Shown: positions 25,773 through 34,698, numbered from the stretch's first letter. The stretch is 64,000 bases of DNA from Gandjariella thermophila (GCF_005405885.1 NZ_BJFL01000030.1:1-64000); one strand, 5' to 3'. Numbers and translations: made by a program. The notes: generated from the letters alone by a model not told the origin.

Positions 25773-28574
25773 ATGAGCGAGGTCCGCTTCCCCCTCCGAC
25801 GCGCGACCGGTGCCCTGGCCGCCGCGCTGCTGGCGCTGGCCACCGCGTCCGCGAACACCGCAGGCGCCGCGCCCGCGCCCACCTACCGGGCCGACGACTA
25901 CGCCGACGGCAACGTGCTCTCGGTCAACCCGCCCGGGGAGAACGGTCTGGTCAACGCGGCGCAGTTGGCCCAGTTCGAGGCGACCGGCCAGCGCCCGGCG
26001 AACAGCACCGAGCAGCGCACCCAGTACGCGAACCTGCTCCACGGCTACCCGTCACTCACCGACGCGGCGTTGCCGCAGTACTACAACGACGAGTCGTTCG
26101 GCGTGCGCGCGGCGGACGTCACCCGCACCGAGCAGCCGGCACCGTCCGTGCCGGTGACCATCTACCGGGACCGGCACGACATCCCGCACGTCTACGGGTC
26201 CACCGACGCGGCGATGTCCTTCGGCGCCGGCTACGCGCAGGCCGAGGACCGGCTGTTCGAGATGGACGTGCTGCGGCACTACGGGCAGGGCACGCTGTCG
26301 GCATTCCTGGGCCCGTCGTGCGCGAACGAGCAGATGGACCACGACGAGCTGCTTCTCGCTCCGTACACGGAGCAGCAGGCACAGACGCAGATCGACGCGC
26401 TGCCGACGCGGTACGGCGCGCAGGGCGCGCTGGCCAAGCAGATGATCGACAACTACGTGGCCGGGGTCAACGCCTACATCGCCGCGACGGCGACCGACCC
26501 GAGCAAGCTGCCCGCGGACTACGCCGCGGCGCTGGCGCCGCCGCAACCGTGGAAGGCCTCGGACGTGGTGTACGTGGCGGCGCTGATCGGTGGCATCTTC
26601 GGCAACGGCGGCGGCGGCGAGGTACGCAACGCCGCGCTGCTGCAGTACCTGCAACGCCAACTCGGCCGGGCGTCAGCCGGCAGGGCGTTCACCGACTTCC
26701 GCGAGCAGAACGACGGCGACGCGCCCACCACCATCACCGGCACCGCGTTCCCGTACGAGATTCCCGGCAGGATCGACCCGGCGAAGACCGCGATGCCGGA
26801 CGACGCCGCGCAGCCACTGGCCGGCGGACCGGCGGCGACCACCCCGGGCTGCGACCTGGTGCCCAGCAACGCCACGGCGAACGGCATCGTCGCCTCGCTG
26901 CTGGCCATGCCGGCGCACATGAGCAACGCCCTGCTGGTGGACGCCGCACACTCGGCGGACGGTCACCCGATCGCCGTGTTCGGCCCGCAGGTGTCGTACT
27001 TCGCCCCGGGCATCCTCGTCCAGGAAGACCTGCACTCCCCCGACTACGCCGCGGAGGGCGCGTCCTTCCCCGGCACCGGCCTGGTCGAGCTGGGCCGCGG
27101 CGAGGACTACGCGTGGTCGGCCACCTCGGCCGGCTCCGACCTCACCGATCAGCGGCTGGAACGCATCTGCGACCCGGCCGGCGGCACGCCCCCGGCGCGC
27201 GGCACGTACTACGAGTTCGACGGCCAGTGCCTGCCGATGACCCATGAGACGTTCCACGAGACGGCGGTGCCCAAGCCGGGTGGGGCCGGCGCGCCCGCCG
27301 TCATCGACCACGACATCTACCTCACCCGGCACGGCGTCGTGCAGGGTTGGACCACCGCCGAGGACGGCAAGCCGACCGCCGTGGTCAACCAGCGCACCAC
27401 ATACCAGCACGAGGTCGACTCGGTGATCGGGTTCCTGCGCTGGGCGCAGCCCGCGCAGACGCACGATGCCGCGTCCTGGATGGCCGGTGCCGCGCAGATC
27501 AACTATACGTTCAACTGGTTCTACGTGGACGCGCACGACATCGCCTACTACAGCTCGGGCATGCTGCCGATCCGGTCCGATGTGGACCCGAACCTGCCGA
27601 CCTGGGGTACCGGGTCGGCCGAATGGCAGGGATTCCTCGCCGCCGACGCGCACCCGCACGAGGTCGACCCGCCGTCCGGCTACTTCGTGAACTGGAACAA
27701 CAAGCCCGCGCCGCGGTTCTCCGCCGCGGACAACCAGTACGGCTACGGCCCGGTGTACCGCAGCCAGTTGCTCGACGCGGCGGTGCGCGACCAGCTCGCC
27801 GCGCACGGCGGCCGGATCGGCCGGGCAAACCTGGTGCAGGCCATGGAGACCGCGGCCACCCAGGACCTGGACGGGGTGGCCGAGATCCAGGAGCTGCTCG
27901 GTTACCTGGGCAACCGGCCGGAGCCGCCGGGTGTCGCGGCCATGCTGAACCAGTTGCGGTCCTGGTCCGCGTCGGGCGCGCACCGGCGCAAGGCCGCGCC
28001 GGGCGACGCGCAGTACGCCGACCATGCCGCGGTGGCGATCATGGACGTGGTGCAGCCGGCGCTGATCCGGGCGATCTTCGACCCGCTGCTCGCGGCCGGC
28101 GGGCTCGGCGGGGAGGGCTCGACCGGGGGCGCGGTCACCCCGAGCTACACCGTGTTGCCGATGCAGTGGGTGAACACGCCGAACAGCGGCGGCGCCCACC
28201 TCGGCAGCGCCTACGACGCCGGCTACGAGGGTTACGTGCGGAAGGTGCTCCGCCAGCTTCGCGGCGAACCGGTGGCGCAGCCGTTCGGACCGGGCATCAC
28301 CGGCAGGCTGTGCGGCGCCGGCCCGGCGAGCTGCCCCTCGGCGTTCGACGCGGCGCTGGCCAGCGCATACCACAGCCTGGTCGACGCCAACGGCGGGGCG
28401 ACCGACGTCGCGTCGTGGACGTCCACTCCGGACACCGTGGCGGCGAAGCAGACCATGCCGCAGTACGACGCGATCCAGTTCCGGTCCATCGGGATCGTCG
28501 GCCAGGACCCGATCGACTGGCAGAACCGGCCGACGTTCCAGCAGGTGGTGGAGTTCCCGCGGCACCGGCCGTGA
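25773..28574 (+). CDS. Secreted penicillin-acylase (S45) family N-terminal hydrolase
   Basis: The 933-residue protein has a signal peptide (basic 5-11, hydrophobic 13-30, AGAAPA near 33), an alpha-subunit region (about 120-360, with VTIYRDRHDIPHVYGSTDAAMSFGAGYAQAEDRLFEMD) and a beta-subunit. Autocleavage is expected before Ser384 in MSNALLVDAAHSADG, which would become the N-terminal nucleophile. The family cleaves amide bonds of beta-lactams, acyl-homoserine lactones or lipopeptides; the substrate here is not readable. Cys residues in GPSCANEQ, TPGCDLV, LERICDP and RLCGAGPASC suggest disulfides. An ATG at 25773 with GGGAGG upstream is convincing. It is monocistronic, with decayed DNA downstream. 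Confidence 0.9.
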   Translation: MSEVRFPLRRATGALAAALLALATASANTAGAAPAPTYRADDYADGNVLSVNPPGENGLVNAAQLAQFEATGQRPANSTEQRTQYANLLHGYPSLTDAALPQYYNDESFGVRAADVTRTEQPAPSVPVTIYRDRHDIPHVYGSTDAAMSFGAGYAQAEDRLFEMDVLRHYGQGTLSAFLGPSCANEQMDHDELLLAPYTEQQAQTQIDALPTRYGAQGALAKQMIDNYVAGVNAYIAATATDPSKLPADYAAALAPPQPWKASDVVYVAALIGGIFGNGGGGEVRNAALLQYLQRQLGRASAGRAFTDFREQNDGDAPTTITGTAFPYEIPGRIDPAKTAMPDDAAQPLAGGPAATTPGCDLVPSNATANGIVASLLAMPAHMSNALLVDAAHSADGHPIAVFGPQVSYFAPGILVQEDLHSPDYAAEGASFPGTGLVELGRGEDYAWSATSAGSDLTDQRLERICDPAGGTPPARGTYYEFDGQCLPMTHETFHETAVPKPGGAGAPAVIDHDIYLTRHGVVQGWTTAEDGKPTAVVNQRTTYQHEVDSVIGFLRWAQPAQTHDAASWMAGAAQINYTFNWFYVDAHDIAYYSSGMLPIRSDVDPNLPTWGTGSAEWQGFLAADAHPHEVDPPSGYFVNWNNKPAPRFSAADNQYGYGPVYRSQLLDAAVRDQLAAHGGRIGRANLVQAMETAATQDLDGVAEIQELLGYLGNRPEPPGVAAMLNQLRSWSASGAHRRKAAPGDAQYADHAAVAIMDVVQPALIRAIFDPLLAAGGLGGEGSTGGAVTPSYTVLPMQWVNTPNSGGAHLGSAYDAGYEGYVRKVLRQLRGEPVAQPFGPGITGRLCGAGPASCPSAFDAALASAYHSLVDANGGATDVASWTSTPDTVAAKQTMPQYDAIQFRSIGIVGQDPIDWQNRPTFQQVVEFPRHRP

Positions 28575-28583
28575 ACGCGGCCG

Positions 28584-28673
28584 TCACCGCCGGCGGTGGC
28601 TGACCACGCGGGCCACGGCGCCGCCGCCCACGGTGAGCAGCAGCAGGGTCAGCGCCCACCGCCGCTTGATCAC
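28584..28673 (-). CDS. Possible 29-residue membrane micropeptide
   Basis: A GTG at 28673 opens a short frame, VIKRRWALTLLLLTVGG, with one hydrophobic segment between basic ends, terminating in SHRRR. It lies in a decayed region and could instead be the C-terminal scrap of a lost membrane protein. No ribosome-binding site is clear. Function unknown. Confidence 0.25.
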   Translation of the reverse strand: MIKRRWALTLLLLTVGGGAVARVVSHRRR

Positions 28674-28718
28674 GGTGTCGTGCCCCGCGGGGGGCGCCGG
28701 CCGGTGCGGCCTGGGTAC

Positions 28719-28955
28719 CGAGCACCCTCGGCCGGGCGTGCCGCGCCGTCGGCCGGACCCGGGCCCCGTCTGCTGCCGGGCCGCCCGCAGGCAGCGGTGT
28801 TCGGTGCCGTGGCGTGGACGGCCTTCGAGGGTGGCATCACTCCCCTGCTCGGCCTGCCCCGCATGCGGCACACCAGGCGCGCCGAGCTCATCGTGCTGCT
28901 GGCCGATCACCTCGCCTACGGCGCGATCATCGGCCAGCGCGACGCCAACCGCTGA
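28719..28955 (+). pseudogene. Remnant of a DUF1440/YagU-like membrane protein
   Basis: The frame ending at 28955 reads AAVFGAVAWTAFEGGITPLLGLPRM, then RRAELIVLLADHLAYGAIIG. This is the pattern of the C-terminal part of YagU/DUF1440-type membrane proteins (AxxVWxxSYLxWxPxLGL, then ALMIxAHLVYGAxxG). No start codon or N-terminal helices precede it in frame; upstream DNA is Pro/Arg-rich noise. It is read as a 5'-truncated pseudogene. The family name is from recall and needs a search. Confidence 0.5.
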
Positions 28956-28984
28956 CCGCACCGTCGCGCGGCTGCCCGCCCCGG

Positions 28985-29317
28985 TCAGCGGTAGCCGAGG
29001 GCGTCCTTCAGCTCGCCCTTGGTCATCCGGGACCGGCCGCGGATGCCGCGCCGCCGGGCGTCCTCCATGAGCTGCTGCTTGGTCTGCCCGCCCGGGCCGG
29101 CGCGGGTGCCGGAGCGCTTACCGCCGCGGTACTGCGGCGAGACGTCCTTCGTGGACGTCTTGCTGGCGCGGCGCGACTCGCCCGACTGTGCCCGGTTCTT
29201 GTTCACCGTGCGGGCCGCGATCTGCTTGGCGCGGCCCTCGCTCGACCCGCGTTCCTTTGTGGACCGCTTGATGTGCTCGTACTGGCGCTCTCGCTTGCTG
29301 CTCCACTGCCGCGGCAT
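28985..29317 (-). CDS. Small basic 'plasmid stabilization protein'-like, Rho-N-type C-terminus
   Basis: The 110-residue, highly basic protein begins MPRQWSSKRERQYEHIK and ends with a SAP/Rho-N-like helical motif (TKQQLMEDARRRGIRGRSRMTKGELKDALGYR) expected to bind nucleic acid. Proteins of this type are common in actinomycetes and are often labelled plasmid stabilization protein without experimental basis. The ATG at 29317 is chosen because the KRERQYEHIK segment is the conserved start. It lies between two gene remnants. Confidence 0.75.
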   Translation of the reverse strand: MPRQWSSKRERQYEHIKRSTKERGSSEGRAKQIAARTVNKNRAQSGESRRASKTSTKDVSPQYRGGKRSGTRAGPGGQTKQQLMEDARRRGIRGRSRMTKGELKDALGYR

Positions 29318-29419
29318 CCGGGAACACACCACCTTCCGCGCTACCGTTCACGCCGTTCTCCGATACCGCGTGTAATACCCGGCGCGGCTGTTGGCCTAAC
29401 CGTTCGGCTGACCGGACGG

Positions 29420-29560
29420 TCAACTCCGCGCCGGTTCGACGGCGTTGCCGAGCAGCACCATGGTGGTGATGTGGCCGGCCAGCAGCAGGACGGCGGCGAA
29501 CCCGACGATCTGCTGGTCGTCCAGCCGCTCGCCGTCGATCTCCGCCTTTTTGACAGAGAC
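29420..29560 (-). pseudogene. Cytochrome P450 fragment (I-helix only)
   Basis: About 46 codons read AEIDGERLDDQQIVGFAAVLLLAGHITT and then TMVLLGNAV before a stop at 29420. This is the I-helix region of bacterial CYP107-like P450s, including the oxygen-binding AGHxTT motif. No heme-binding FGxGxHxCxG region, ExxR helix or N-terminus is nearby, so it is a relic of a deleted gene. Its upstream end coincides with a short inverted repeat at 29559-29574. Confidence 0.7.
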
Positions 29561-29574
29561 TCTCAAACGAGAGT
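29559..29574. repeat. 6-bp perfect inverted repeat at the P450 fragment edge
   Basis: ACTCTC-AAAC-GAGAGT is a perfect inverted repeat in a locally AT-rich stretch, with TTGACA at 29550-29555 just beside it. It marks the junction between P450-like sequence and unrelated DNA and might be a former operator or a rearrangement point. Confidence 0.35.
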
Positions 29575-29616
29575 AGCACTCATCAAAGGAGTGCCGGCCG
29601 CCAGATGTGCCTGTGG

Positions 29617-30882
29617 TCAGCCGCCGGTAGGCGACCGGTACTCGCGCCGCCGGCCGGACCGCGATGGAGCCGGTAGGGTCTCCGGCGCGGCGAGCCAGGT
29701 GAGCAGGGCGAGGACGGCCATGGCGCCGGTGACGGCGAAGGCGGCCGGGTAGGAGAGGGTGTCCACGGCGAGGCCGGCGACCAGGGGGCCGACGATCGAG
29801 CCGACGTCGGCGAGCATCTGGAAGCAGGCGAGCACCCCGCCACCACGGGCCCGGGTGCCGAGCACGTCGGCGACCGCCGCGCTCTGCGCGGGGTTGAGCA
29901 GGCCGGCGCCGACGCCGGCCACCGCGGAGGCGGCCAGGAAGGCCGGCACGCCGTGGGTGAAGCCCAGCCAGATGGTGCCGGCCGCGGCGACGGCGAGGCC
30001 GGTGCAGGCCATCGGCTTGCGGCCGAGGCCGTCGGCCAGCCGGCCGGCGACCAGCAGGGCGAGCACGTTGCCGCCGGCGAACACCGACATGGCCACCCCG
30101 GCGAGCCCCTGGTCGCGGTGCAGCGACTCGGCGACGAACAGCGGGACGAGCGAGATCCGCACGCCGAACACCGCCCAGCCGTTGGCGAAGTTGGACGCCA
30201 GCGCGGCGCGGTAGGCGGGGTGGCGGAGTGCCTGCCGCACGCCGAGCGTGGTTCGCTGCTCGCCGCTCTCCCGGGCGGCCGGCGTGGAGTTCCGCAGGAA
30301 CACCCAGGCGACCAGCGCCGCGACGATCAGCGAGGCGGCGTAGGCGAGGAACGGCAGCCGCAGCGAGACGTGCACCAGCCCGCCGCCGAGGATGGGTCCC
30401 GCGACGTTGCCGACCAGGAACCCGGTGGCCCAGAGCCCGTTGGCGCGGCCCCGCTGGTGCGGCGGAGACAGCCGGACCAGCAGACCCAGCGCGGACACGG
30501 TGAACATGGTGGACCCGGTGCCGGCCAGCGACCGCAGCACCAGCAACTGCCAGTACGCGCCGGCGAAGGCACAGCTTCCGGTGCCCAGCGCGACGATCAG
30601 GATGCCGGCCACCAGGATCGGGCGTTCCCCGACTAACGACACCAGCCGCCCACTGACCGGCGCGAACGCGAGTCGGACGAACGCGAACGCGCTGACCACC
30701 ATGGACGCCGCGGTGACACCCACGTTGAAGCTGGCCGCGAACACCGGCAGCGCGGGCGCGACCACGCCGAAACCCACGGCGACCACGAAAGCGGTGGCGA
30801 CCAGCACCCACACCTCGCCGGGCAGCCGCCCGCCGGCGGCCGCCCGGCTCCCCGCCTCCCCGATCTCCGTCGCGCCGTGCAC
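29617..30882 (-). CDS. MFS efflux transporter
   Basis: The 421-residue, 12-helix protein is of the drug:H+ antiporter type. Helix 1 is WVLVATAFVVAVGFGVVAPALPVF. The loop 2-3 motif is GRLVSLVGERP, and the second-half repeat is GRLADGLGRKP. A motif C-like region, GFLVGNVAGPILGGGL, supports export. The N-terminal 20 residues are soluble and Gly/Ala-rich. It is monocistronic, and the substrate is unknown. The ATG at 30882 is the most plausible start; an upstream GTG extension is composition noise. Confidence 0.88.
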   Translation of the reverse strand: MHGATEIGEAGSRAAAGGRLPGEVWVLVATAFVVAVGFGVVAPALPVFAASFNVGVTAASMVVSAFAFVRLAFAPVSGRLVSLVGERPILVAGILIVALGTGSCAFAGAYWQLLVLRSLAGTGSTMFTVSALGLLVRLSPPHQRGRANGLWATGFLVGNVAGPILGGGLVHVSLRLPFLAYAASLIVAALVAWVFLRNSTPAARESGEQRTTLGVRQALRHPAYRAALASNFANGWAVFGVRISLVPLFVAESLHRDQGLAGVAMSVFAGGNVLALLVAGRLADGLGRKPMACTGLAVAAAGTIWLGFTHGVPAFLAASAVAGVGAGLLNPAQSAAVADVLGTRARGGGVLACFQMLADVGSIVGPLVAGLAVDTLSYPAAFAVTGAMAVLALLTWLAAPETLPAPSRSGRRREYRSPTGG

Positions 30883-30955
30883 CCCGTCCCCCTCGTACGT
30901 TTCGTTCGCCGAGCAAAGGGTAGGGAGTGCGGTGGCCGCGTGCCTCGTGCGGAGG

Positions 30956-31600
30956 TCACTCGGGGCCGAAACGGTGGGGGTGGCTGGCGGCGAGGCCCGT
31001 CGGGCACTGCGCCCGTTCCTCCGGAGTCATGGGCCGGGTGAAGAACGTGACCGACTGGCTGCTGTCCTCGATCGGGCCGACCGCCTCGAACGGGACGTAC
31101 CAGAAGTAGTGGCCGTAGAAACGCTTGCCGAAATGCAACTCGTAGGTGCCGCGCACCCGCTGCATCTGCGGGGTGTGGAACACCTCGCCGATGTGCCACG
31201 GCTGGACCGTCATGTTGTCCGTCCTGGTCTCGGTGTGCGACCAGTTCCAGGTGTGCTGGTAGGTGGTGCTCACCGAGACCGAGTACACCTCGGCGAACTT
31301 CATTTCCGCGCTGATCGTGATGCCCAGGCTGTTGGACCCTCCGGTCTCGTCGGACCAGGCCACCATCTCGTTCTGGTTGACGTTCGAGCAGTTCAGCACC
31401 TGGTTGCCGACCTGGCGCCGCTCGCCGGGAAACGCGTCTCGGCTTTCCGGGTGGAACACGCAGAGGTCCGCGCTACCGCAGCGGTCGAGCAGTTCCTGCG
31501 GGGTCGGACTGTCCGCCGCCTGCGCGGTCGGCGCCATGGCCGCCATCGTTGCCACCGTCGTGGCGGCCAGTACCGACACACGTCGCCAGTTTCCGGTCAT
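30956..31600 (-). CDS. Secreted beta-rich protein, possibly aerolysin-like
   Basis: The 214-residue protein has a signal peptide ending near residue 28 (APTAQA-AD). Cys residues in DRCGSADLCVF, VLNCSNV and RAQCPTG could give two disulfides. The middle is built of alternating Ser/Thr and aromatic residues (SVSVSTTYQHTWNWSHTETR), a pattern of amphipathic beta-hairpins like those in aerolysin/ETX-MTX2 pore-forming or related secreted proteins. It ends with FGKRFYGHYFWYVPFEAVGP. No enzyme motif is visible. The ATG at 31600 has AGGAGAACCC upstream. Function is unknown; the toxin-like fold is a hypothesis. Confidence 0.7.
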   Translation of the reverse strand: MTGNWRRVSVLAATTVATMAAMAPTAQAADSPTPQELLDRCGSADLCVFHPESRDAFPGERRQVGNQVLNCSNVNQNEMVAWSDETGGSNSLGITISAEMKFAEVYSVSVSTTYQHTWNWSHTETRTDNMTVQPWHIGEVFHTPQMQRVRGTYELHFGKRFYGHYFWYVPFEAVGPIEDSSQSVTFFTRPMTPEERAQCPTGLAASHPHRFGPE

Positions 31601-31723
31601 GGGTTCTCCTTTGAACGTCGTCCCGGGTGGCCGGAAGAATAAGATGATCAGCTTGACGAAGTTTCGTCCCGGGTAACCAGGTGATCGCGGCACATCGACA
31701 GCGAGTCCGGGAGGGCACCGGCG

Positions 31724-32073
31724 ATGGAGCAGCGGGACACCATCGAGGTCGCGGAGTTGCTGGCCCGGCTGACCAGGGCGGAGCAGGAGGCGGCGGAGCA
31801 CGCGGCCAGGACGGCCGCGCTCGCCGAGGACGTGCACGGCCAGCGCCGGTTCTCCCAGGGCGAGGTGTCCGCCTCGGGCAGTCCGGCCGCCCGCACCCCG
31901 ACCGCGAACTCGGCGACCTGCTCGACCAGCGGGGTCACCCGGCGCGCCGCCTGAGCCGCGCGTAGCGGGCCGGCACGTCGCTGTGGTGGAAGCTGTTGGC
32001 CCGCAACAAGAAGATCGTCACGCTCTACCATGCCGCCGATGGCGACACCGTTGGAGGGCTGATGGAGGGCTGA
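31724..32073 (+). pseudogene. Broken small helical gene
   Basis: An ATG at 31724 opens a helical segment (MEQRDTIEVAELLARLTRAE, then EHAARTAALAEDV). Coding character later moves to another frame, which contains ELGDLLDQRGHPARR, an in-frame TAG at 31963-31965, and then LWWKLLARNKKIVTLYHAADGD followed by TVGGLMEG and a TGA at 32071. One frameshift plus one nonsense codon would explain this. The family is not recognised. It is divergent from the secreted beta-rich gene. Confidence 0.4.
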
Positions 32074-32554
32074 GCGTGTGTTGGCATCGCCGGGTAGGGC
32101 GGAGGGTAGGGAGGTGGGACCGTCACGGGCGCTTTCTCCTTCGCCATGTCTCGCGGCGAAGGCCGCCAAGACGGAAGGTTCTGTTACGAGACGCGAGGGT
32201 CCGTGTCCGGTTTGTGACCAGATCGAGTTGCGGCTACTACCGTAGCGTTGTCAGTCATGGTTCGGGCCTCTCGTCTGACGCGTTCTTGTAGTCAAGGACA
32301 TACCTGTGCATCTGCTCGGTGACGACCTGCGGGTTTAGACCGCTAGCAAGCCGTCCATCCCACCCACAGCGGCACGATGTCCGGACAACCACGCCGTGAC
32401 GCGAACGCCCAGGCCCGTCCGCGGGCCCACCGGCGTGCCCGCGCGGCGCCCGGTGTCCAGCCGTGGGGCGACGCCACGCACGGCACACGTCGTCGCCGAC
32501 AGCACCGCGCCGGTGACGCAGCAGCGTCCCGGTCACCAGGAAAGGAGCTGCCGG
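32074..32554. other. 481-bp leader region of the PEP carboxykinase gene
   Basis: No supported gene. A perfect 8-bp inverted repeat, CCTTCGCC/GGCGAAGG (32138-32145 and 32155-32162, 9-base loop), lies about 390 bp upstream of the start. The stretch 32200-32330 is AT-richer and is the probable promoter area. AAAGGAG at 32541-32547 is the ribosome-binding site. Confidence 0.35.
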
Positions 32555-34102
32555 ATGGCGATCGAGCTTCCCCCAGCCAGGTCGATCACCGCCAACCCCG
32601 ACCAAGAGGAACTGAAGCGGTACGTCGCGGAGATGCCGAACGCCCGGCTCACCGAGTTCGGCAACTACAACGTCACCACGCGGGTCACCGCCCGCTCGGC
32701 CGGATCGACGTTCATCGTCACCGACGACCCGAGCTGGACGGAGAAGCAGACCATGCCGCGTGCGCGGTACGAGGAGATCGCCCAGGCGCAGGCCGAGTAC
32801 GTCGCCGGCGCGGACATGATCCTGCTGGAGGGCTACATCGGCCCGGAGAACTCGCCGCTGCGCCGGCCGGCGCGGGTCTACATCGAGCGCAGCAACGCCA
32901 ACATCCCCGGCATGCAGGCCCAGCTCTACTACCCCAAGGACGCCGAATGGCGCGAGGAGGACGCGCTGACCGTCGTCTACACGCCGAACTGCCCGGCGCC
33001 CGGCGACTTCCCGGACGACCGGCTGGTCACCATCGACCTGGACAACTGGGTCACCCGGGTGTTCAACATCGACTACTTCGGCGAGTCCAAGATGGGCGGC
33101 CTGCGGATGTGGATGGAGTGGGCCTACCAGCAGGGCGCCCTGGCCATGCACGCCGGTGCCAAGGTGATCCCGACCGAGCACGGCGACAAGACGGCGCTGA
33201 TCGTCGGGCTGTCCGGCACCGGCAAGACGACCACCACCTTCACCCGGCAGAACAACTCGCTCCCGGTGCAGGACGACATCGTCGCGCTGGTCTCCGGCGG
33301 CGACACCTACGCCACCGAGAACGGCTGCTTCGCCAAGACCTACGGCCTGGACCCGAAGCACGAGCCCACCATCCACGGGGCACTGGCCAAACCGTCGGCT
33401 TGGCTGGAGAACGTGGCGGTGGGCCCGGACGGTCGGGTGGACTACTTCGACGACTCCTACACCGCCAACGGTCGCGGCACCTTCTCCCTCGCCGAGATCC
33501 CCCACTTCGACCCGCGCAAGCTCGGCAAGGCCGACGTCCTGCTGATCCTCAACCGCAACGAGTCGATCGTTCCGGCAGTGGCCAAGATGGCCAGCGTCGA
33601 CCAGGCGGTGGCCTACTACATGCTCGGCGAGACCAAGGGCACCTCGGCCGGCGGCAAGGCCGAGGCGGGCAAGTTCCTGCGCGTGCCCGGCACCAACCCG
33701 TTCTTCATGGGCCGCGAGTACCAGCAGGGCAACCGGCTCGGCGAGATCGTCGAGTCGATGAACTACGACTTCCAGGTCTACGTGCTCAACACCGGCCGGG
33801 TGGGCGGCAGCGCCGACGTGGCCGGCTCCAAGGACGTGACGATCCCGCACACCTCGGCGATCGTGCGCGCCATCGCGGAGAACGCGATCGAGTGGGAGCA
33901 GGATCCGGACTTCGGCTACCTGGTGGCCACCTCGGTGCCCGACTTCGACGACGAGGAACTGCTCCGGCCTCGGCTGCTGTACCAGCGGCAGGGCCGCGAG
34001 GACGAGTACCGCGACGCGGTGGCGGCGCTCAAGGAGGCCCGGCGGGAGTACATGCGCCAGCACACCGGCCTGGCGGACGGCGTGATCGCCGCGCTCGGCT
34101 GA
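32555..34102 (+). CDS. pckA: Phosphoenolpyruvate carboxykinase, ATP-type
   Basis: The 515-residue enzyme has the ATP-class P-loop GLSGTGKTTT at 218-227 (Lys224, Thr225), preceded by a metal- and substrate-binding region (YFGESKMGGLRMW and GALAMHAGAKV). AAxxFxxxxxYxxx-like segments follow, such as DDIVALVSGGDTYATENGCFAKTYGL. It is divergent from the Escherichia coli enzyme but clearly not the longer GTP-type (about 610 residues, with a Cys-containing P-loop) that most actinomycetes use. It would convert oxaloacetate to PEP with ATP. The ATG at 32555 follows AAAGGAG. It is convergent with the marR gene 12 bp downstream. Confidence 0.85.
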   Translation: MAIELPPARSITANPDQEELKRYVAEMPNARLTEFGNYNVTTRVTARSAGSTFIVTDDPSWTEKQTMPRARYEEIAQAQAEYVAGADMILLEGYIGPENSPLRRPARVYIERSNANIPGMQAQLYYPKDAEWREEDALTVVYTPNCPAPGDFPDDRLVTIDLDNWVTRVFNIDYFGESKMGGLRMWMEWAYQQGALAMHAGAKVIPTEHGDKTALIVGLSGTGKTTTTFTRQNNSLPVQDDIVALVSGGDTYATENGCFAKTYGLDPKHEPTIHGALAKPSAWLENVAVGPDGRVDYFDDSYTANGRGTFSLAEIPHFDPRKLGKADVLLILNRNESIVPAVAKMASVDQAVAYYMLGETKGTSAGGKAEAGKFLRVPGTNPFFMGREYQQGNRLGEIVESMNYDFQVYVLNTGRVGGSADVAGSKDVTIPHTSAIVRAIAENAIEWEQDPDFGYLVATSVPDFDDEELLRPRLLYQRQGREDEYRDAVAALKEARREYMRQHTGLADGVIAALG

Positions 34103-34112
34103 GGTCGCCGAG
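34094..34112 (+). terminator. Short hairpin at the pckA stop
   Basis: CTCGGC (34094-34099) pairs with GCCGAG (34107-34112) around a 7-base loop that includes the stop codon. It is a weak candidate terminator between the convergent pckA and marR genes. Confidence 0.3.
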
Positions 34113-34114
34113 GG

Positions 34115-34663
34115 TCAGCCGGCGGCGTTCGGCTCGCCGGTGGCCTGCCTGATCTCCGCCACCGCCGTGCACGCGCCCACCGGGTCGGCCGCGTCCAGCC
34201 GGAGCGCGACCCGCTGCAGCAGCGTGCGCAGCATGTCCCGATCGGCCGAGTCGAGCGCGCTGAGCAGGTGGTCCTCGGCGCGGCGCAGCCGCTCGTCCAG
34301 CCGGCAGAGCAGATCCTTGCCGGCATCGGTGGCGGACAGCCGGCGGGCGCGCCGGTCGGCCGGGTCCGGGTGCCGCTCCACCAACCCGGCCTTCTCCAGG
34401 TCGTCCACCAGGTAGGTCATCACGGTGCGGTCCACGCCGAGTTGCTGGGCCAGCTTGAGCTGGCTGCGCGGCTGGTCGTGCGCGGCGGCGGCGAGCACCT
34501 GGTAGCCGCGCGGGCCGCCGGGCAGGTCGGCCACGGCGGCGTTGGCCGCCTTCAGGTAGCCGCGGAACACCACACCCAGCGCCCAGCCCAGGTCGGCCTG
34601 CACGGCGGCGCATGACGCCGCCTCCGTGGCGGCTGGGCCGGACCTGACGCGCATGTCACACAT
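34115..34663 (-). CDS. MarR-family transcriptional regulator
   Basis: A winged-helix protein of about 182 residues. The recognition region is QLGVDRTVMTYLVDDLEKAGLVER, and the wing is HPDPADRRARRLSATDAGKDLL. Start choice is open among a GTG at 34672 and ATGs at 34663 and 34654; 34663 is used here. It is divergent from the azoreductase gene across a short gap holding a promoter-overlapping inverted repeat, the classic MarR arrangement for repression of a detoxification enzyme induced by phenolic or electrophilic compounds. Confidence 0.88.
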   Translation of the reverse strand: MCDMRVRSGPAATEAASCAAVQADLGWALGVVFRGYLKAANAAVADLPGGPRGYQVLAAAAHDQPRSQLKLAQQLGVDRTVMTYLVDDLEKAGLVERHPDPADRRARRLSATDAGKDLLCRLDERLRRAEDHLLSALDSADRDMLRTLLQRVALRLDAADPVGACTAVAEIRQATGEPNAAG

Positions 34664-34698
34664 CGTACCCACCAGCGTGTGGGAGGGAATAGCTTCTG

